Positions 50,025 through 58,131 of a DNA stretch of 64,000 nt are shown here, one piece after another. Source of the DNA: an uncultured Bacilli bacterium (lineage in GTDB: Bacteria > Bacillota_I > Bacilli_A > RF39 > UBA660). A model generated the notes under the pieces. The model searched no databases. It was not told the origin of the DNA and worked only from the letters and a program-made list of their open reading frames with translations. The translations under genes were made by a program, and so were the position numbers. The number at the start of each line of letters is the position of its first letter. Position 1 is the stretch's first letter. The stretch covers positions 28,046 to 92,045 of the forward strand of contig CALVKM010000003.1 of the NCBI GenBank assembly GCA_944332705.1, read 5' to 3'.

Positions 50025-51221
50025 ATGAATTTAGTAGAAAGGATAAATAAAGATAAAAGATTAAAATTATTATTGTTTTTAATATTACTTGTTACAGTTA
50101 TTTTATTTATGAAGATATTTTATGAATATTATGTATATTCTAAAGATAGGAAATTAGAAGAAACTAAAGTGGTATTAAATAATGATAAAGATATAGATGT
50201 AATAGAATATAGTGATGTATTAAAACTTGATAATGGGAAATTAGATAGTACTAATAAAGTAGTTAGTGTAAGTGCTGAATATAATAATAGTGCTAATTAC
50301 AATGTCTATGTTAAAGTTAATAATAATGTAAGTAATTTAGTACTTAAAGTAATAGATAATAGGGGTACAAGTAATATAATATATTTAAGTAATAAGAGTG
50401 GATTATATTTAGTAAAAAGTGATTGTAGTATAAATAATAGTAAAGATGAATGGACATTTGAAGTAAGTGGAGATACTACAAATGTAGATATTGATGTAAT
50501 TTTAAGAGAAGATAAAGTAAAGATTAGTGATTATATAAAAGAAATGAGCAGTAATAATTTATACTATTTAGATAGTGATAATACTTATAGATATGTAGGA
50601 AGTAATCCTAATAATTATATAAGTATTAATAATGAATTATATAGAATAATAGGTATATTTGATGATAGATTAAAAGTAATTAAGAATGATTATGCTACTA
50701 GTGATATGTTAGGGTTAGATGGCGCATATTTTGCTAGTTATCAAATTGGTGATACTTATTATAAAGGAAGTATTTATGATGATGTAAGTACTTATTATTG
50801 GAATAATGAAAGTAGAGTAAATAATTGGGAAGAATCTAATTTAAATAAAATAAATCTAAATGTTAATTTTAGAAATTATTTAGGTAGTAGTATTAGTTTA
50901 GTTGATGGGGATATAATACTTATGGATGTTAGTGATTATTATTATTCCTCTTATCCGGAGTTTTGGGGTAAAGATAACTATTTAAATGGAATAAGCACTA
51001 ATTATTTATATATGGGGTTAGATGAATGGACCATAAGTAAGGTTGAAGGTACAAGTGATTATGTTTATTTTATCTTTAGTAATGGTCATGTAAATGATAG
51101 TAGTAGTTATGGTAAAGTAGATAATATTAGTGCAGTAAGACCAGTGTTTTACTTAAAAAGTGATTGTGTATTTATAAGTGGTAATGGTAGTGTTACAGAA
51201 CCATTTATTGTTAGTATATAA
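50025..51221 (+). CDS. Variable-protein paralogue without a diversified tip (VP3)
   Basis: 398 residues: membrane anchor (LLLFLILLVTVILFMKIFY), a short beta domain, and the same C-terminal domain as VP1 and VP2 (YRYVGSNPNNYISINNELYRIIGIF; end VRPVFYLKSDCVF). The part that would be the VR (KVEGTSDYVYFIFSNGHVNDSSSYG) has the normal AT-rich codon use of the genome, and no GC-rich hairpin follows. It looks like an ancestral or retired relative of the target proteins. AAGGAG precedes ATG 50025. Confidence 0.78.
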   Translation: MNLVERINKDKRLKLLLFLILLVTVILFMKIFYEYYVYSKDRKLEETKVVLNNDKDIDVIEYSDVLKLDNGKLDSTNKVVSVSAEYNNSANYNVYVKVNNNVSNLVLKVIDNRGTSNIIYLSNKSGLYLVKSDCSINNSKDEWTFEVSGDTTNVDIDVILREDKVKISDYIKEMSSNNLYYLDSDNTYRYVGSNPNNYISINNELYRIIGIFDDRLKVIKNDYATSDMLGLDGAYFASYQIGDTYYKGSIYDDVSTYYWNNESRVNNWEESNLNKINLNVNFRNYLGSSISLVDGDIILMDVSDYYYSSYPEFWGKDNYLNGISTNYLYMGLDEWTISKVEGTSDYVYFIFSNGHVNDSSSYGKVDNISAVRPVFYLKSDCVFISGNGSVTEPFIVSI

Positions 51222-51239
51222 TGAAAGGATTGATTATTA

Positions 51240-52265
51240 ATGAAAGTTTTATGTATAGGACATACTAGTTGGGATATGACAGTTCCAGTTGATGAATACC
51301 CTGTGGAGAATGCTAAATATCGTTTTAATGAAAAATATTCTAGTGGGGGTGGTCCCGCTTCGAATGCGGCATATTTGCTGGGTAAATGGGGTGTTGATAC
51401 CATTATTGCTACAAATGTAGGTAGTGATGATTACGGCGCAAAGATAAAAAAGGAATTTCAAGATGTTCATGTTAATACTGATTATATTGAAACTAGTTAT
51501 GAAAAAGATACATCTTTCTCATTTATTATGGTTAATAAGAAAAATGGATCTAGAACTGTATTTAATGTAGCAACAGAATATCCAGCTTTAAAGAAATATA
51601 ATTATGAATTTACACCAGATATAATATTTACTGATGGACATGATTATGGAGCAACTCAAAATGCTATAACCAAGTTTCCTGAAGCAGTAACAATAATTGA
51701 TGCAGGTCGTGTTACGCAAGAATTGCTTGAACTTTGTAAATATATTAAATATATTGTTTGTTCTAAAGGTTTTGCGGAAAACTTAACAGGTTTAAAATTT
51801 AACTTTGAACAACCTCAAAGTTTAGTAAATATTTATAATAAATTACAAAATAGATATCCTAATGCTACAATTGTAGTAACACTAGAAGAACACGGAGCTT
51901 TGTATCAAGCGGGAAACCAAATAAAGATTATGCCTGGACTAAAATGCAATGCAGTAGATACAACTGGGGCAGGGGATATATTCCACGGGGCATTTACTTA
52001 TGGAATTGCTAATGGTTTTGATATGGAAAAAACAGTAATGATTTCTAACATTGCAGCTGGTTTATCAGTGCAAAAAATGGGTTCAAGATTATCTATTCCT
52101 AGTTTATCAGAAGTACTTGATTATTATGCTAAAAAGGTAAATGGAGGATCTGTAAGTAATCAAAATCAAGTAAATCAAACACAGCAACAAGTAACGCCAC
52201 AACCCCAAACCCAAGTACAACCTGAGCAACCAGTGCAAACAGAACAACCAAGTAATCCTCAATGA
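51240..52265 (+). CDS. PfkB-family carbohydrate kinase
   Basis: 341 residues. Ribokinase-like fold with the N-terminal GGGPASNAAYLLGKWG motif and the C-terminal PfkB signature DTTGAGDIFHGAF with the catalytic Asp. The substrate is a sugar or nucleoside, not more precisely known. The last about 40 residues are a Gln/Pro-rich, low-complexity tail (QQQVTPQPQTQVQ) unusual for a cytosolic kinase. It overlaps the Smr gene by four bases. Confidence 0.88.
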   Translation: MKVLCIGHTSWDMTVPVDEYPVENAKYRFNEKYSSGGGPASNAAYLLGKWGVDTIIATNVGSDDYGAKIKKEFQDVHVNTDYIETSYEKDTSFSFIMVNKKNGSRTVFNVATEYPALKKYNYEFTPDIIFTDGHDYGATQNAITKFPEAVTIIDAGRVTQELLELCKYIKYIVCSKGFAENLTGLKFNFEQPQSLVNIYNKLQNRYPNATIVVTLEEHGALYQAGNQIKIMPGLKCNAVDTTGAGDIFHGAFTYGIANGFDMEKTVMISNIAAGLSVQKMGSRLSIPSLSEVLDYYAKKVNGGSVSNQNQVNQTQQQVTPQPQTQVQPEQPVQTEQPSNPQ

Positions 52266-52510
52266 TAACTAGTAAAACTCCCAAACTTGATTTGCATGGG
52301 GAAATTGTTGCAATGGTTGATGCTTTAGTAAGTAGTTTTATCCATGATAATAAAATCCAAAAAAATGAATATATTATTATTATCCATGGTAAAAGTACAA
52401 ATATTCTTACTAAAGAAGTGCATAGAATACTAAGAAATAATAAAGATGTATTAGAATATAAATTAAATAATTGGAATTTAGGTGAAACAATAGTAAGACT
52501 TAAACTTTAA
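52262..52510 (+). CDS. Small Smr-domain protein
   Basis: 82 residues forming one Smr domain: LDLHG near the start and IIIIHGKSTNIL in the middle, as in the C-terminal domain of MutS2. Such domains bind and cut nucleic acids or act on stalled ribosomes. The stand-alone form is coupled to the kinase gene by a four-base overlap. Confidence 0.8.
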   Translation: MITSKTPKLDLHGEIVAMVDALVSSFIHDNKIQKNEYIIIIHGKSTNILTKEVHRILRNNKDVLEYKLNNWNLGETIVRLKL

Positions 52511-52536
52511 CCAATTATTTTTTTAATGGGGGTTTT

Positions 52537-53115
52537 ATGGGAGATTTTATTTTAAATGTTATGGGAACTTATGGTTATGTAGGTATATTTTTGCTAATAG
52601 CAATCGAAAATATATTTCCACCGATTCCATCAGAAGTAATACTCACTTTTGGTGGGTTTATTACAAAAAGTACAGATTTAATCCCAGTTGGAGTAATACT
52701 TGCATCCACAATAGGATCTTTACTTGGAGCAATTATTTTATATAATGTTGGAATTTTTGTAACAAAATTTAAATGGTTTAAGAAAAGTAATCTTGATGAA
52801 ACTAATAATTGGTTTGATAAATATGGGGAAAAAGCCGTACTTTTTGGTAGATGTGTACCTATTATCAGGAGTTTAATATCTATTCCTGCCGGAATAAAGC
52901 ATATGAATATGCGCTTATTTTTAATATATACTACAGTAGGTTCTATAATTTGGAATACAATTCTTGTTTATGCTGGGGTAATACTGGCTGATAATTGGCA
53001 TATTTTTGCAGAGATAATTAGTAAATATTCTAAAATAATATTGGTAATAATTACCATTTATATATTTTGGAAAGTTTGGCAATTTTGTATACATAGAAGA
53101 AAAAAGGTGTTATAA
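52537..53115 (+). CDS. DedA-family membrane protein
   Basis: 192 residues with five or so spans. DedA signatures are ENIFPPIPSEVILTFGGFI and FGRCVPIIRSLISIPAGI. DedA proteins flip lipids such as undecaprenyl phosphate or phosphatidylethanolamine. Length and motifs are complete. SD-like GGGGG before ATG 52537. Confidence 0.92.
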   Translation: MGDFILNVMGTYGYVGIFLLIAIENIFPPIPSEVILTFGGFITKSTDLIPVGVILASTIGSLLGAIILYNVGIFVTKFKWFKKSNLDETNNWFDKYGEKAVLFGRCVPIIRSLISIPAGIKHMNMRLFLIYTTVGSIIWNTILVYAGVILADNWHIFAEIISKYSKIILVIITIYIFWKVWQFCIHRRKKVL

Positions 53116-53147
53116 TACATTTATTAAAGAAGTGGAGTGGAATTTAT

Positions 53148-53882
53148 ATGGAAATTACGAGAAAAAATATTTTATTAGCAGACAAAGTTAATGCTAATTT
53201 GTTTCAAGTTGATGGACCACAACTGTGGGATGAATTTAAAAGTGGAGTTTGTATATATTTACAAATGATTTATAGCCTACTAAATACTGATATTGCTACT
53301 TTAAGTGATGCTGAATTTTTAGAGTATTTTAATATGCTATATGATGTTAATTTAACTAAGAAAGATGAGCTAGAGTTATTATCTATGAAATATGCTCAAA
53401 AGTTTGATAGAATTGCTGAAATTAATACAACAATGGTTATTAATGATGATATTGGCCAAAAAAAGAGACTTAATTGGGAACAATTATTTCAAGTTAAATA
53501 TATTGTTGCTGTAGCGGCAGGAAAAAATATTGATTTAACTAAAGTTTATTCTAAAGATGAACTGGATTTAATGTTAGAAGATAACGATATAGTAATTTTA
53601 GATAGAATAATTGAAAAAATAGATTTTTGTGATTTTGATAGAGAAGTGGTTGAAAATTTTCCTATTGAAAATATATCAAGTATTTTAGTGAAATTTATAA
53701 GAAGTAGAGTAAATAAAGAAGATATAGATAAAGATATTAATACTTATTTTAATGAATTAATAGAACACATTAAAGATGTTGCTTGTATTTGTAGTAAAAT
53801 GGAAAGATATGAATTAGTAGATGAACTAAAAGATACTATAGATAGATTTTTATCTTATGATAATGGTTTAAAAAGGTCTTAA
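53148..53882 (+). CDS. Unknown helical protein
   Basis: 244 residues, soluble, mostly helical and acidic (MEITRKNILLADKVNANLFQVD...). No family recognised. GTGGAGTGGAAT upstream of ATG 53148 serves as SD. A terminator (53872-53896) overlaps its stop codon. Confidence 0.6.
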   Translation: MEITRKNILLADKVNANLFQVDGPQLWDEFKSGVCIYLQMIYSLLNTDIATLSDAEFLEYFNMLYDVNLTKKDELELLSMKYAQKFDRIAEINTTMVINDDIGQKKRLNWEQLFQVKYIVAVAAGKNIDLTKVYSKDELDLMLEDNDIVILDRIIEKIDFCDFDREVVENFPIENISSILVKFIRSRVNKEDIDKDINTYFNELIEHIKDVACICSKMERYELVDELKDTIDRFLSYDNGLKRS

Positions 53883-53896
53883 AAAGACTTTTTTTC
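53872..53896 (+). terminator. Terminator
   Basis: AAAGGTCTT-AAAA-AGACTTTTTTT, overlapping the last codons of the unknown gene. Confidence 0.8.
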
Positions 53897-53914
53897 TGCT
53901 TCAATCGACAAAAT

Positions 53915-53943
53915 TTGACAAAGCTAAAATTTTTTGGTATAAT
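53915..53943 (+). promoter_or_regulatory. Consensus promoter P1
   Basis: Perfect TTGACA (53915-53920), 17-bp spacer, perfect TATAAT (53938-53943), preceded by TGG. Confidence 0.85.
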
Positions 53944-53993
53944 TTAGTCCCATTGTGGAAATGCTATGAACGATATGAAAAATTTACACAAAT

Positions 53994-54022
53994 TTGACAA
54001 AAATAGTAGTTTGTGGTATAAT
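53994..54022 (+). promoter_or_regulatory. Consensus promoter P2
   Basis: Perfect TTGACA (53994-53999), 17-bp spacer, perfect TATAAT (54017-54022), again preceded by TGG and by AAATTTGACAAA as in P1. The two promoters are 79 bases apart and both point to the gene at 54056. Confidence 0.85.
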
Positions 54023-54055
54023 GATATTGTTCGAGTAATTAGGGGGTATGGAAAA

Positions 54056-54475
54056 ATGAAAGGATATGTTTTAGAATACGTTTGTGAAAACGAATTTAAA
54101 AAGTTGGAAAGGGCATTAAAAAAATATAATATGCTTGCATTTAAAAAGTTAAATTTTGATTATTATCCAGCTTTAAGAAATGGTAAATTCGTTGGTGAAC
54201 TAGTTTCTGTAAATAAGAAAAATGGTACAGAAACATATGAGCTTAAATTGCCAAGTGATAAGATGTTTGCACAAATTCACGGTGATGTTAAGTTAATATA
54301 TACAGTTCATAAAAAAGATGAAGTAGTAGTACTTGAAACTATTACACCATCTGATATCTTGCTTGAAGGACATAGATCAGAACTTACAACTTATAAGGGC
54401 ATAATGATATCTAAAGCAAATGCATCTAAAGACATGTTTAAAATCGATTTATTAAATATGTTGCAAGATAAATAA
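54056..54475 (+). CDS. Unknown protein driven by tandem promoters
   Basis: 139 residues, soluble, alpha/beta (MKGYVLEYVCENEFKKLERALKK...). No family recognised. ATG 54056 is chosen, since both consensus promoters lie inside the longer frame that opens at 53966, and GGGGG is just upstream. Two perfect promoters and an own terminator suggest high expression. Confidence 0.7.
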   Translation: MKGYVLEYVCENEFKKLERALKKYNMLAFKKLNFDYYPALRNGKFVGELVSVNKKNGTETYELKLPSDKMFAQIHGDVKLIYTVHKKDEVVVLETITPSDILLEGHRSELTTYKGIMISKANASKDMFKIDLLNMLQDK

Positions 54476-54488
54476 TTGATAAAGATTT

Positions 54489-54519
54489 AAGATTTAAGGG
54501 GGTTCTTAAATCTTTTTTT
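54489..54519 (+). terminator. Terminator
   Basis: AAGATTTAAG / CTTAAATCTT stem-loop and a T run, just after the unknown gene. Confidence 0.85.
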
Positions 54520-54538
54520 GCTTTTTAAATGATTTTTG

Positions 54539-54587
54539 ACACAGATTTAAGTCCTCGAAGTTTCACAATTCGACCTTAAATCTGTGT
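54539..54587. repeat. Long inverted repeat
   Basis: Perfect 13-bp arms ACACAGATTTAAG / CTTAAATCTGTGT with an inner TCGAA / TTCGA stem. There is no T run, so it is not a simple terminator. It lies next to a transposase-like remnant and may be a mobile-element end or a miniature element. Confidence 0.6.
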
Positions 54588-54601
54588 AAAGAACTTGGAA
54601 A

Positions 54602-54697
54602 GTTGAAACCGCTAAGAATATGTTTAAAAAAGGAATAGGCTTAGAAGAAACAGCAGAACTAACTGGTTTAAGTCTTGAAGTATTAAAGAAACTATAA
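54602..54697 (+). pseudogene. C-terminal fragment of an Rpn-type transposase-like gene
   Basis: The frame reads VETAKNMFKKGIGLEE and then TAELTGLSLEVLKKL, stop. This is the KxG/TGL tail typical of Rpn and PD-(D/E)XK transposase-like proteins, comparable to the end of the pseudogene at 4023. Nothing of the rest remains. 54698-54791 shows no gene, only the likely promoter region of the tRNAs. Confidence 0.7.
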
Positions 54698-54791
54698 TAT
54701 GCCGTATTGCTCTAACCCTGAGCTAAAAGTGTAAAAAATTAATAAAAGTACTTGAAACAAATTTAGTAATGTGATATTATTATTGTGTCAC

Positions 54792-54868
54792 GGACCTCTA
54801 GCTCAGTTGGTTAGAGCATCCGGCTCATAACCGGGCGGTCGAAGGTTCGAGTCCTTCGAGGTCCACCA
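54792..54868 (+). tRNA. tRNA-Met (anticodon CAT)
   Basis: Acceptor GGACCTC/GAGGTCC, anticodon loop CTCATAA giving CAT, T arm GAAGG-TTCGAGT-CCTTC, CCA encoded. The paired acceptor end suggests the elongator (or Ile2) and not the initiator form. Confidence 0.93.
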
Positions 54869-54880
54869 TTTTTTATTTGT

Positions 54881-54965
<85 letters not shown>

Positions 54966-54976
54966 AATTAAGGATT

Positions 54977-55003
54977 AAAAGAGATTGAAAAATCTCTTTT
55001 TTT
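54977..55003 (+). terminator. Terminator of the tRNA-Met/Leu operon
   Basis: AAAAGAGATT-GAAA-AATCTCTTTTTTT. Confidence 0.85.
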
Positions 55004-55148
55004 GTGGTGGACATCATCGCCCGGGTTATGATTAAACATAAAAGTATGTAAAATAGTAAAAAAATAAAAAAATTTGCATTTGCTCCCTTAATTCGACAAA
55101 ATATGCGCTTAAGTTGTGGTAAGATACATCACTTAAGGAGGGCGGTTT

Positions 55149-55874
55149 ATGAATTGTATAGAAGAATTAATCGCAGAATTTGAAAGAATAAAAAGTTTTG
55201 GGTATGTACCAACAGTGGTAGATAATAGCATTAATGGAGGTGGTTTAACTTTCGAGAAATTGCTAGGTAAAGAGATTGATAATCTCTATACTCCAGATTA
55301 TAAGGGAATAGAGCTTAAAACCAAATCGCGTTTTAGTCATTTTCCTTTAAAATTATTTGCTTATGCTTTTGATGGTCCAAAAGAACATGAATCACTTGAT
55401 ATAGCTAGTCTTTATGGCTATAAAAATAGTTATAGTTACTTTTTAAAAGTTGCTCTTAAGTATAATGAATTAGTATATTTTAATAGACATTATTTTGAGC
55501 TTACAAGTGATAATGAAAAGTTTTATATTAATATTTATAATAAAAACAAAAAATTATTAGAACAACGCGGGTTTATTTATTTTGATGATCTAATTAAAAG
55601 ATGTGTTTTTAAATTAAGTGATATGGCTCTCATTAGATATAGTAAGAAGATGATAAAAAATATAATGCATTATAGGTATTATCAAATGACTTATTATAAA
55701 TTACAAGAAGATAAATTAATTAAATTAATAAAAGAAAATAAACTAACATTATTTATTCATTTGTATTTTTATAAAGTAAACGGTATGTTTGAAAATAGAA
55801 GTAAAAACATTGAACTCCAATTAAAAGAAGAGGCAATACCAGAGTTATTTGAATCTATTAGGGAGATAGAATGA
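55149..55874 (+). CDS. MvaI/BcnI-like restriction endonuclease-family protein
   Basis: 241 residues. The N-terminal segment NGGGLTFEKLLGKEIDN...PDYKGIELKTKSRFSHFPL fits the MvaI/BcnI restriction endonuclease family, with the PD...E-L-K active-site pattern (Asp in PDYKG, Glu-x-Lys in IELKTK). MvaI and BcnI cut single strands of pseudosymmetric sites. No DNA methyltransferase gene is nearby, so it is an orphan: a nicking or repair enzyme, a solitary defence nuclease, or a homing remnant. Strong SD AAGGAGGGCGG before ATG 55149. Confidence 0.75.
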   Translation: MNCIEELIAEFERIKSFGYVPTVVDNSINGGGLTFEKLLGKEIDNLYTPDYKGIELKTKSRFSHFPLKLFAYAFDGPKEHESLDIASLYGYKNSYSYFLKVALKYNELVYFNRHYFELTSDNEKFYINIYNKNKKLLEQRGFIYFDDLIKRCVFKLSDMALIRYSKKMIKNIMHYRYYQMTYYKLQEDKLIKLIKENKLTLFIHLYFYKVNGMFENRSKNIELQLKEEAIPELFESIREIE

Positions 55875-55986
55875 AGGAATTTGATTAAAAGAATAAAATA
55901 TATTAGTTAAAGAAAAATTACAACAACACAAACAAATGATTGTGTTAAGTCAAATTTTATGATATACTTTAATTGGAGATGATTTC

Positions 55987-56844
55987 ATGATTTATTTAAG
56001 AGATTTTAAGTTATTAGACGAGGAAGAGGAAAATAATTTAATGTTTGGTGAACGAAGAACTTATGTTAAAAATGGTTATCCTTGTCACATATTTCCTGAA
56101 AGAGGTTTTGAAAAAATTGAGTTTGATACCATTACCTTTATTTATGGGGGAAACGGTTCGGGAAAATCTACGGCATTAAATATTATTGCTGAGGCGATTA
56201 ATGCTAGAAGGGAAAGAGAATATGGTACATGTGAGATGTTTATAAATTATGTTGCTAACTGCAAATATGAATTTAATAAAAGACCATGGGAGATAAAAAT
56301 TATTAGTAGTGATGATATATTTGAATATTTATTTAATGTTCGCCGAGTTAATTATGGTATATATGGTAAAAGAGAAGAAATGTTTGAAGAGTATTTTGAT
56401 AAGAAATATAAAAGTGCTGATAGTATAAAAACTTATGAAGAATTAGTTAATGCTGTAGATGCCAAAAAAATGAGTTTATCTAAATTTGTGAAATCAAGAG
56501 TAGGAGTTACTGAAATGCCTGAGCAATCTAATGGAGAGTCGGCTTTAATGTATTTTGCTTCAGTTATTAAAGAAAATGGGCTATATATTTTAGATGAACC
56601 AGAAAATAGTATGTCTGCTAGTACGCAAATTAAGCTTGCTCATTTTTTAGAAGATTCAGCCAGATTTTTTAATTGTCAATTTATTATTGCCACTCATTCA
56701 CCGTTTTTACTAAATATTAAAGATGCTAAAATATATGATTTAGATTCATATCCTGCTAGAGTAAAAAAATGGTCAGATTTAGAAAATGTAAGGGTTTATT
56801 ATGAATTTTTTAAAGAAAATGCTAAAGATTTTGCAGAAAAATAA
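55987..56844 (+). CDS. AAA ATPase (ABC/SMC-like, AAA_21 type)
   Basis: 285 residues. Walker A GGNGSGKSTALN (near residue 56), signature-like region NGESALMYFAS, Walker B GLYILDEPENSMS and H-loop IATHSPFLLN. The design is that of a small SMC/RecF-like ATPase without coiled coil. Such proteins appear in DNA repair and in defence. It follows the MvaI-like gene by 112 bases on the same strand; a joint function is possible but not shown. Confidence 0.85.
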   Translation: MIYLRDFKLLDEEEENNLMFGERRTYVKNGYPCHIFPERGFEKIEFDTITFIYGGNGSGKSTALNIIAEAINARREREYGTCEMFINYVANCKYEFNKRPWEIKIISSDDIFEYLFNVRRVNYGIYGKREEMFEEYFDKKYKSADSIKTYEELVNAVDAKKMSLSKFVKSRVGVTEMPEQSNGESALMYFASVIKENGLYILDEPENSMSASTQIKLAHFLEDSARFFNCQFIIATHSPFLLNIKDAKIYDLDSYPARVKKWSDLENVRVYYEFFKENAKDFAEK

Positions 56845-56896
56845 AAAAACTTCACGAAAATAACACATTTATTACATACTTTTCTCAAAAATATGT

Positions 56897-57139
56897 TATA
56901 ATATTATTACGGAGGGAAGGAGATACGCGCGGTCGTTCGGACAGACCGGTATAAGTTTAAGTTTTCTTAAATATGTTCGTTATTGATCATTAACTCTTTT
57001 ACAAACCTTTCTATAATATAAATTATAGTCTTATAGTTCCTACAATATTAAAGTATTAAGTTTTCTTTTAAATATAAACAATTTAAATACTGCTGTTAGT
57101 ATCTCCAACCTCCGAGATAGATTAATATCTATCTTTTTT
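56897..57139 (+). ncRNA. Structured RNA with long closing stem, 6S-like candidate
   Basis: This intergenic region of about 360 bases has no ORF. It has a -10 box TATAAT (56897-56902), an RNA of about 205 nt bounded by the closing stem CGGAGG-GAA-GGAGATAC (56910-56926) with GTATCTCC-AA-CCTCCG (57099-57114), inner hairpins (CGGTC / GACCG; TTTAAG-TTTT-CTTAAA), and a terminator AGATAGAT / ATCTATCT with T (57115-57139). A long terminal stem around an AT-rich interior of this size recalls 6S RNA, but identity is not proven. It lacks tmRNA, SRP and RNase P signatures. Confidence 0.65.
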
Positions 57140-57151
57140 CATGCTTAAATC

Positions 57152-57180
57152 TTGATTAATGTAGTATTTTTTGATATCAT
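57152..57180 (+). promoter_or_regulatory. Promoter of the ireB operon
   Basis: TTGATT (57152-57157), 17-bp spacer, TATCAT (57175-57180), 24 bases before ireB. Confidence 0.5.
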
Positions 57181-57203
57181 TAATATGATGATGGGAGTAT
57201 ATT

Positions 57204-57452
57204 ATGGATTATAGTAAAACAAGTATATTTAATGTCCAAGAATTAAGACAAGAATTAATATTAATGATGCTTAATGAAGTAATTGAAGCATTAGAATTTA
57301 AAGGATATAATGCCACTAATCAATTGGTGGGTTATCTAATCACTGGAGATTTGAAATACATTACAACATTTAATAATTCCAGAAAAAAGATTAGTGAATA
57401 TGATAGAAGTGAAATTTTAAGAGCAATAATCAATGGTTATTTGGGGGTATAA
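57204..57452 (+). CDS. ireB: IreB-family regulatory phosphoprotein
   Basis: 82 residues of the IreB/YrzL (DUF965) family: FNVQELRQELILMMLNEVIEALEFKGYNATNQLVGYLITGDLKYIT. IreB is a target of the PASTA-domain Ser/Thr kinase IreK in enterococci and affects cephalosporin resistance. The Thr near the start (T6) may be the phosphorylation site. Normally alaS precedes it; here an RNA gene does. One-base overlap with ruvX. Confidence 0.92.
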   Translation: MDYSKTSIFNVQELRQELILMMLNEVIEALEFKGYNATNQLVGYLITGDLKYITTFNNSRKKISEYDRSEILRAIINGYLGV

Positions 57453-57862
57453 TGCGTTATTTAGGTTTGGATTTAGGTACAACTACTTTAGGAGTGGCAA
57501 TTAGTGATAAAACCAATACTTTAGCAACTCCGCTAGAATTAATAAAGTTTGCAAGAGAAAATTATGAAGAAGCACTAGATAAGTTACTTAAAATTGTAAG
57601 TGAATATAATATAAAGGAAGTTGTATTAGGACTTCCTAAAAATATGGATAATTCTTTAGGGTTTGCAAGTAACAGAAGTCTAAATTTCAAGAGTATGCTT
57701 GAAGATAAAGGGTTGGTTGTTCACTTAGAAGATGAAAGACTTACAACAGTTGAAGCAATAGGTATATTAAAAAACAATAATGTAAAAAAAATAAATAAAA
57801 GTGCTAAGACGGATATAGTATCGGCAGTCTTAATATTAGAAAGTTATTTGAGGAAGCTATGA
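57452..57862 (+). CDS. ruvX: Holliday junction resolvase-like / pre-16S rRNA nuclease (YqgF)
   Basis: 136 residues, RNase H fold: YLGLDLGTTTLGVAISD at the start (first catalytic Asp), VVLGLPKNMDNSLGFAS, LEDERLTTVEA, and the final DIVSAVLILESYL with the last acidic residue. It matures the 5' end of 16S rRNA. Part of the ireB-ruvX-DUF1292-mltG operon found in Bacilli. Confidence 0.95.
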   Translation: MRYLGLDLGTTTLGVAISDKTNTLATPLELIKFARENYEEALDKLLKIVSEYNIKEVVLGLPKNMDNSLGFASNRSLNFKSMLEDKGLVVHLEDERLTTVEAIGILKNNNVKKINKSAKTDIVSAVLILESYLRKL

Positions 57863-58131
57863 AAAATAATAAATTAGTAATTGAAAATGGCGATTCATGC
57901 GAAAAATATGATATTTTGTTAAATATTGAAGTTAACAATAACAATTATGTTATTTATACCAAAAGAGAACAAAATGAATATGGGGATATTATCGCCTATG
58001 CGGGAAATTATGAGTTTTTGGATGGAGTGCAATCTATAAAACCTATTGAAGATGAAGAAATATTAGAATTTTTGGATAGAGTTTTATTAAATATTCAATC
58101 TAAGATGAATGGAAGTGAGATAGATGAGTAA
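57859..58131 (+). CDS. DUF1292 protein (YrzB-like)
   Basis: 90 residues, acidic (YDILLNIEVNNNNYVIYT...YAGNYE...IEDEEILEFLDRVL). It fits DUF1292 in pattern and in place between ruvX and mltG, as yrzB in Bacillus. Function unknown. Overlaps both neighbours. Confidence 0.82.
   Translation: MKNNKLVIENGDSCEKYDILLNIEVNNNNYVIYTKREQNEYGDIIAYAGNYEFLDGVQSIKPIEDEEILEFLDRVLLNIQSKMNGSEIDE

Noticed and set aside
32180..51221. A prophage carrying the DGR
   Set aside because: No capsid, terminase, portal, tail, lysis or integrase genes are seen; the neighbours are ftsW, T7SS and housekeeping genes.
55010..55035. Inverted fragment of the tRNA-Met anticodon arm (CGCCCGGGTTATGA)
   Set aside because: Only about 13 bases match with a shift; too short to call a tRNA remnant or attachment site.
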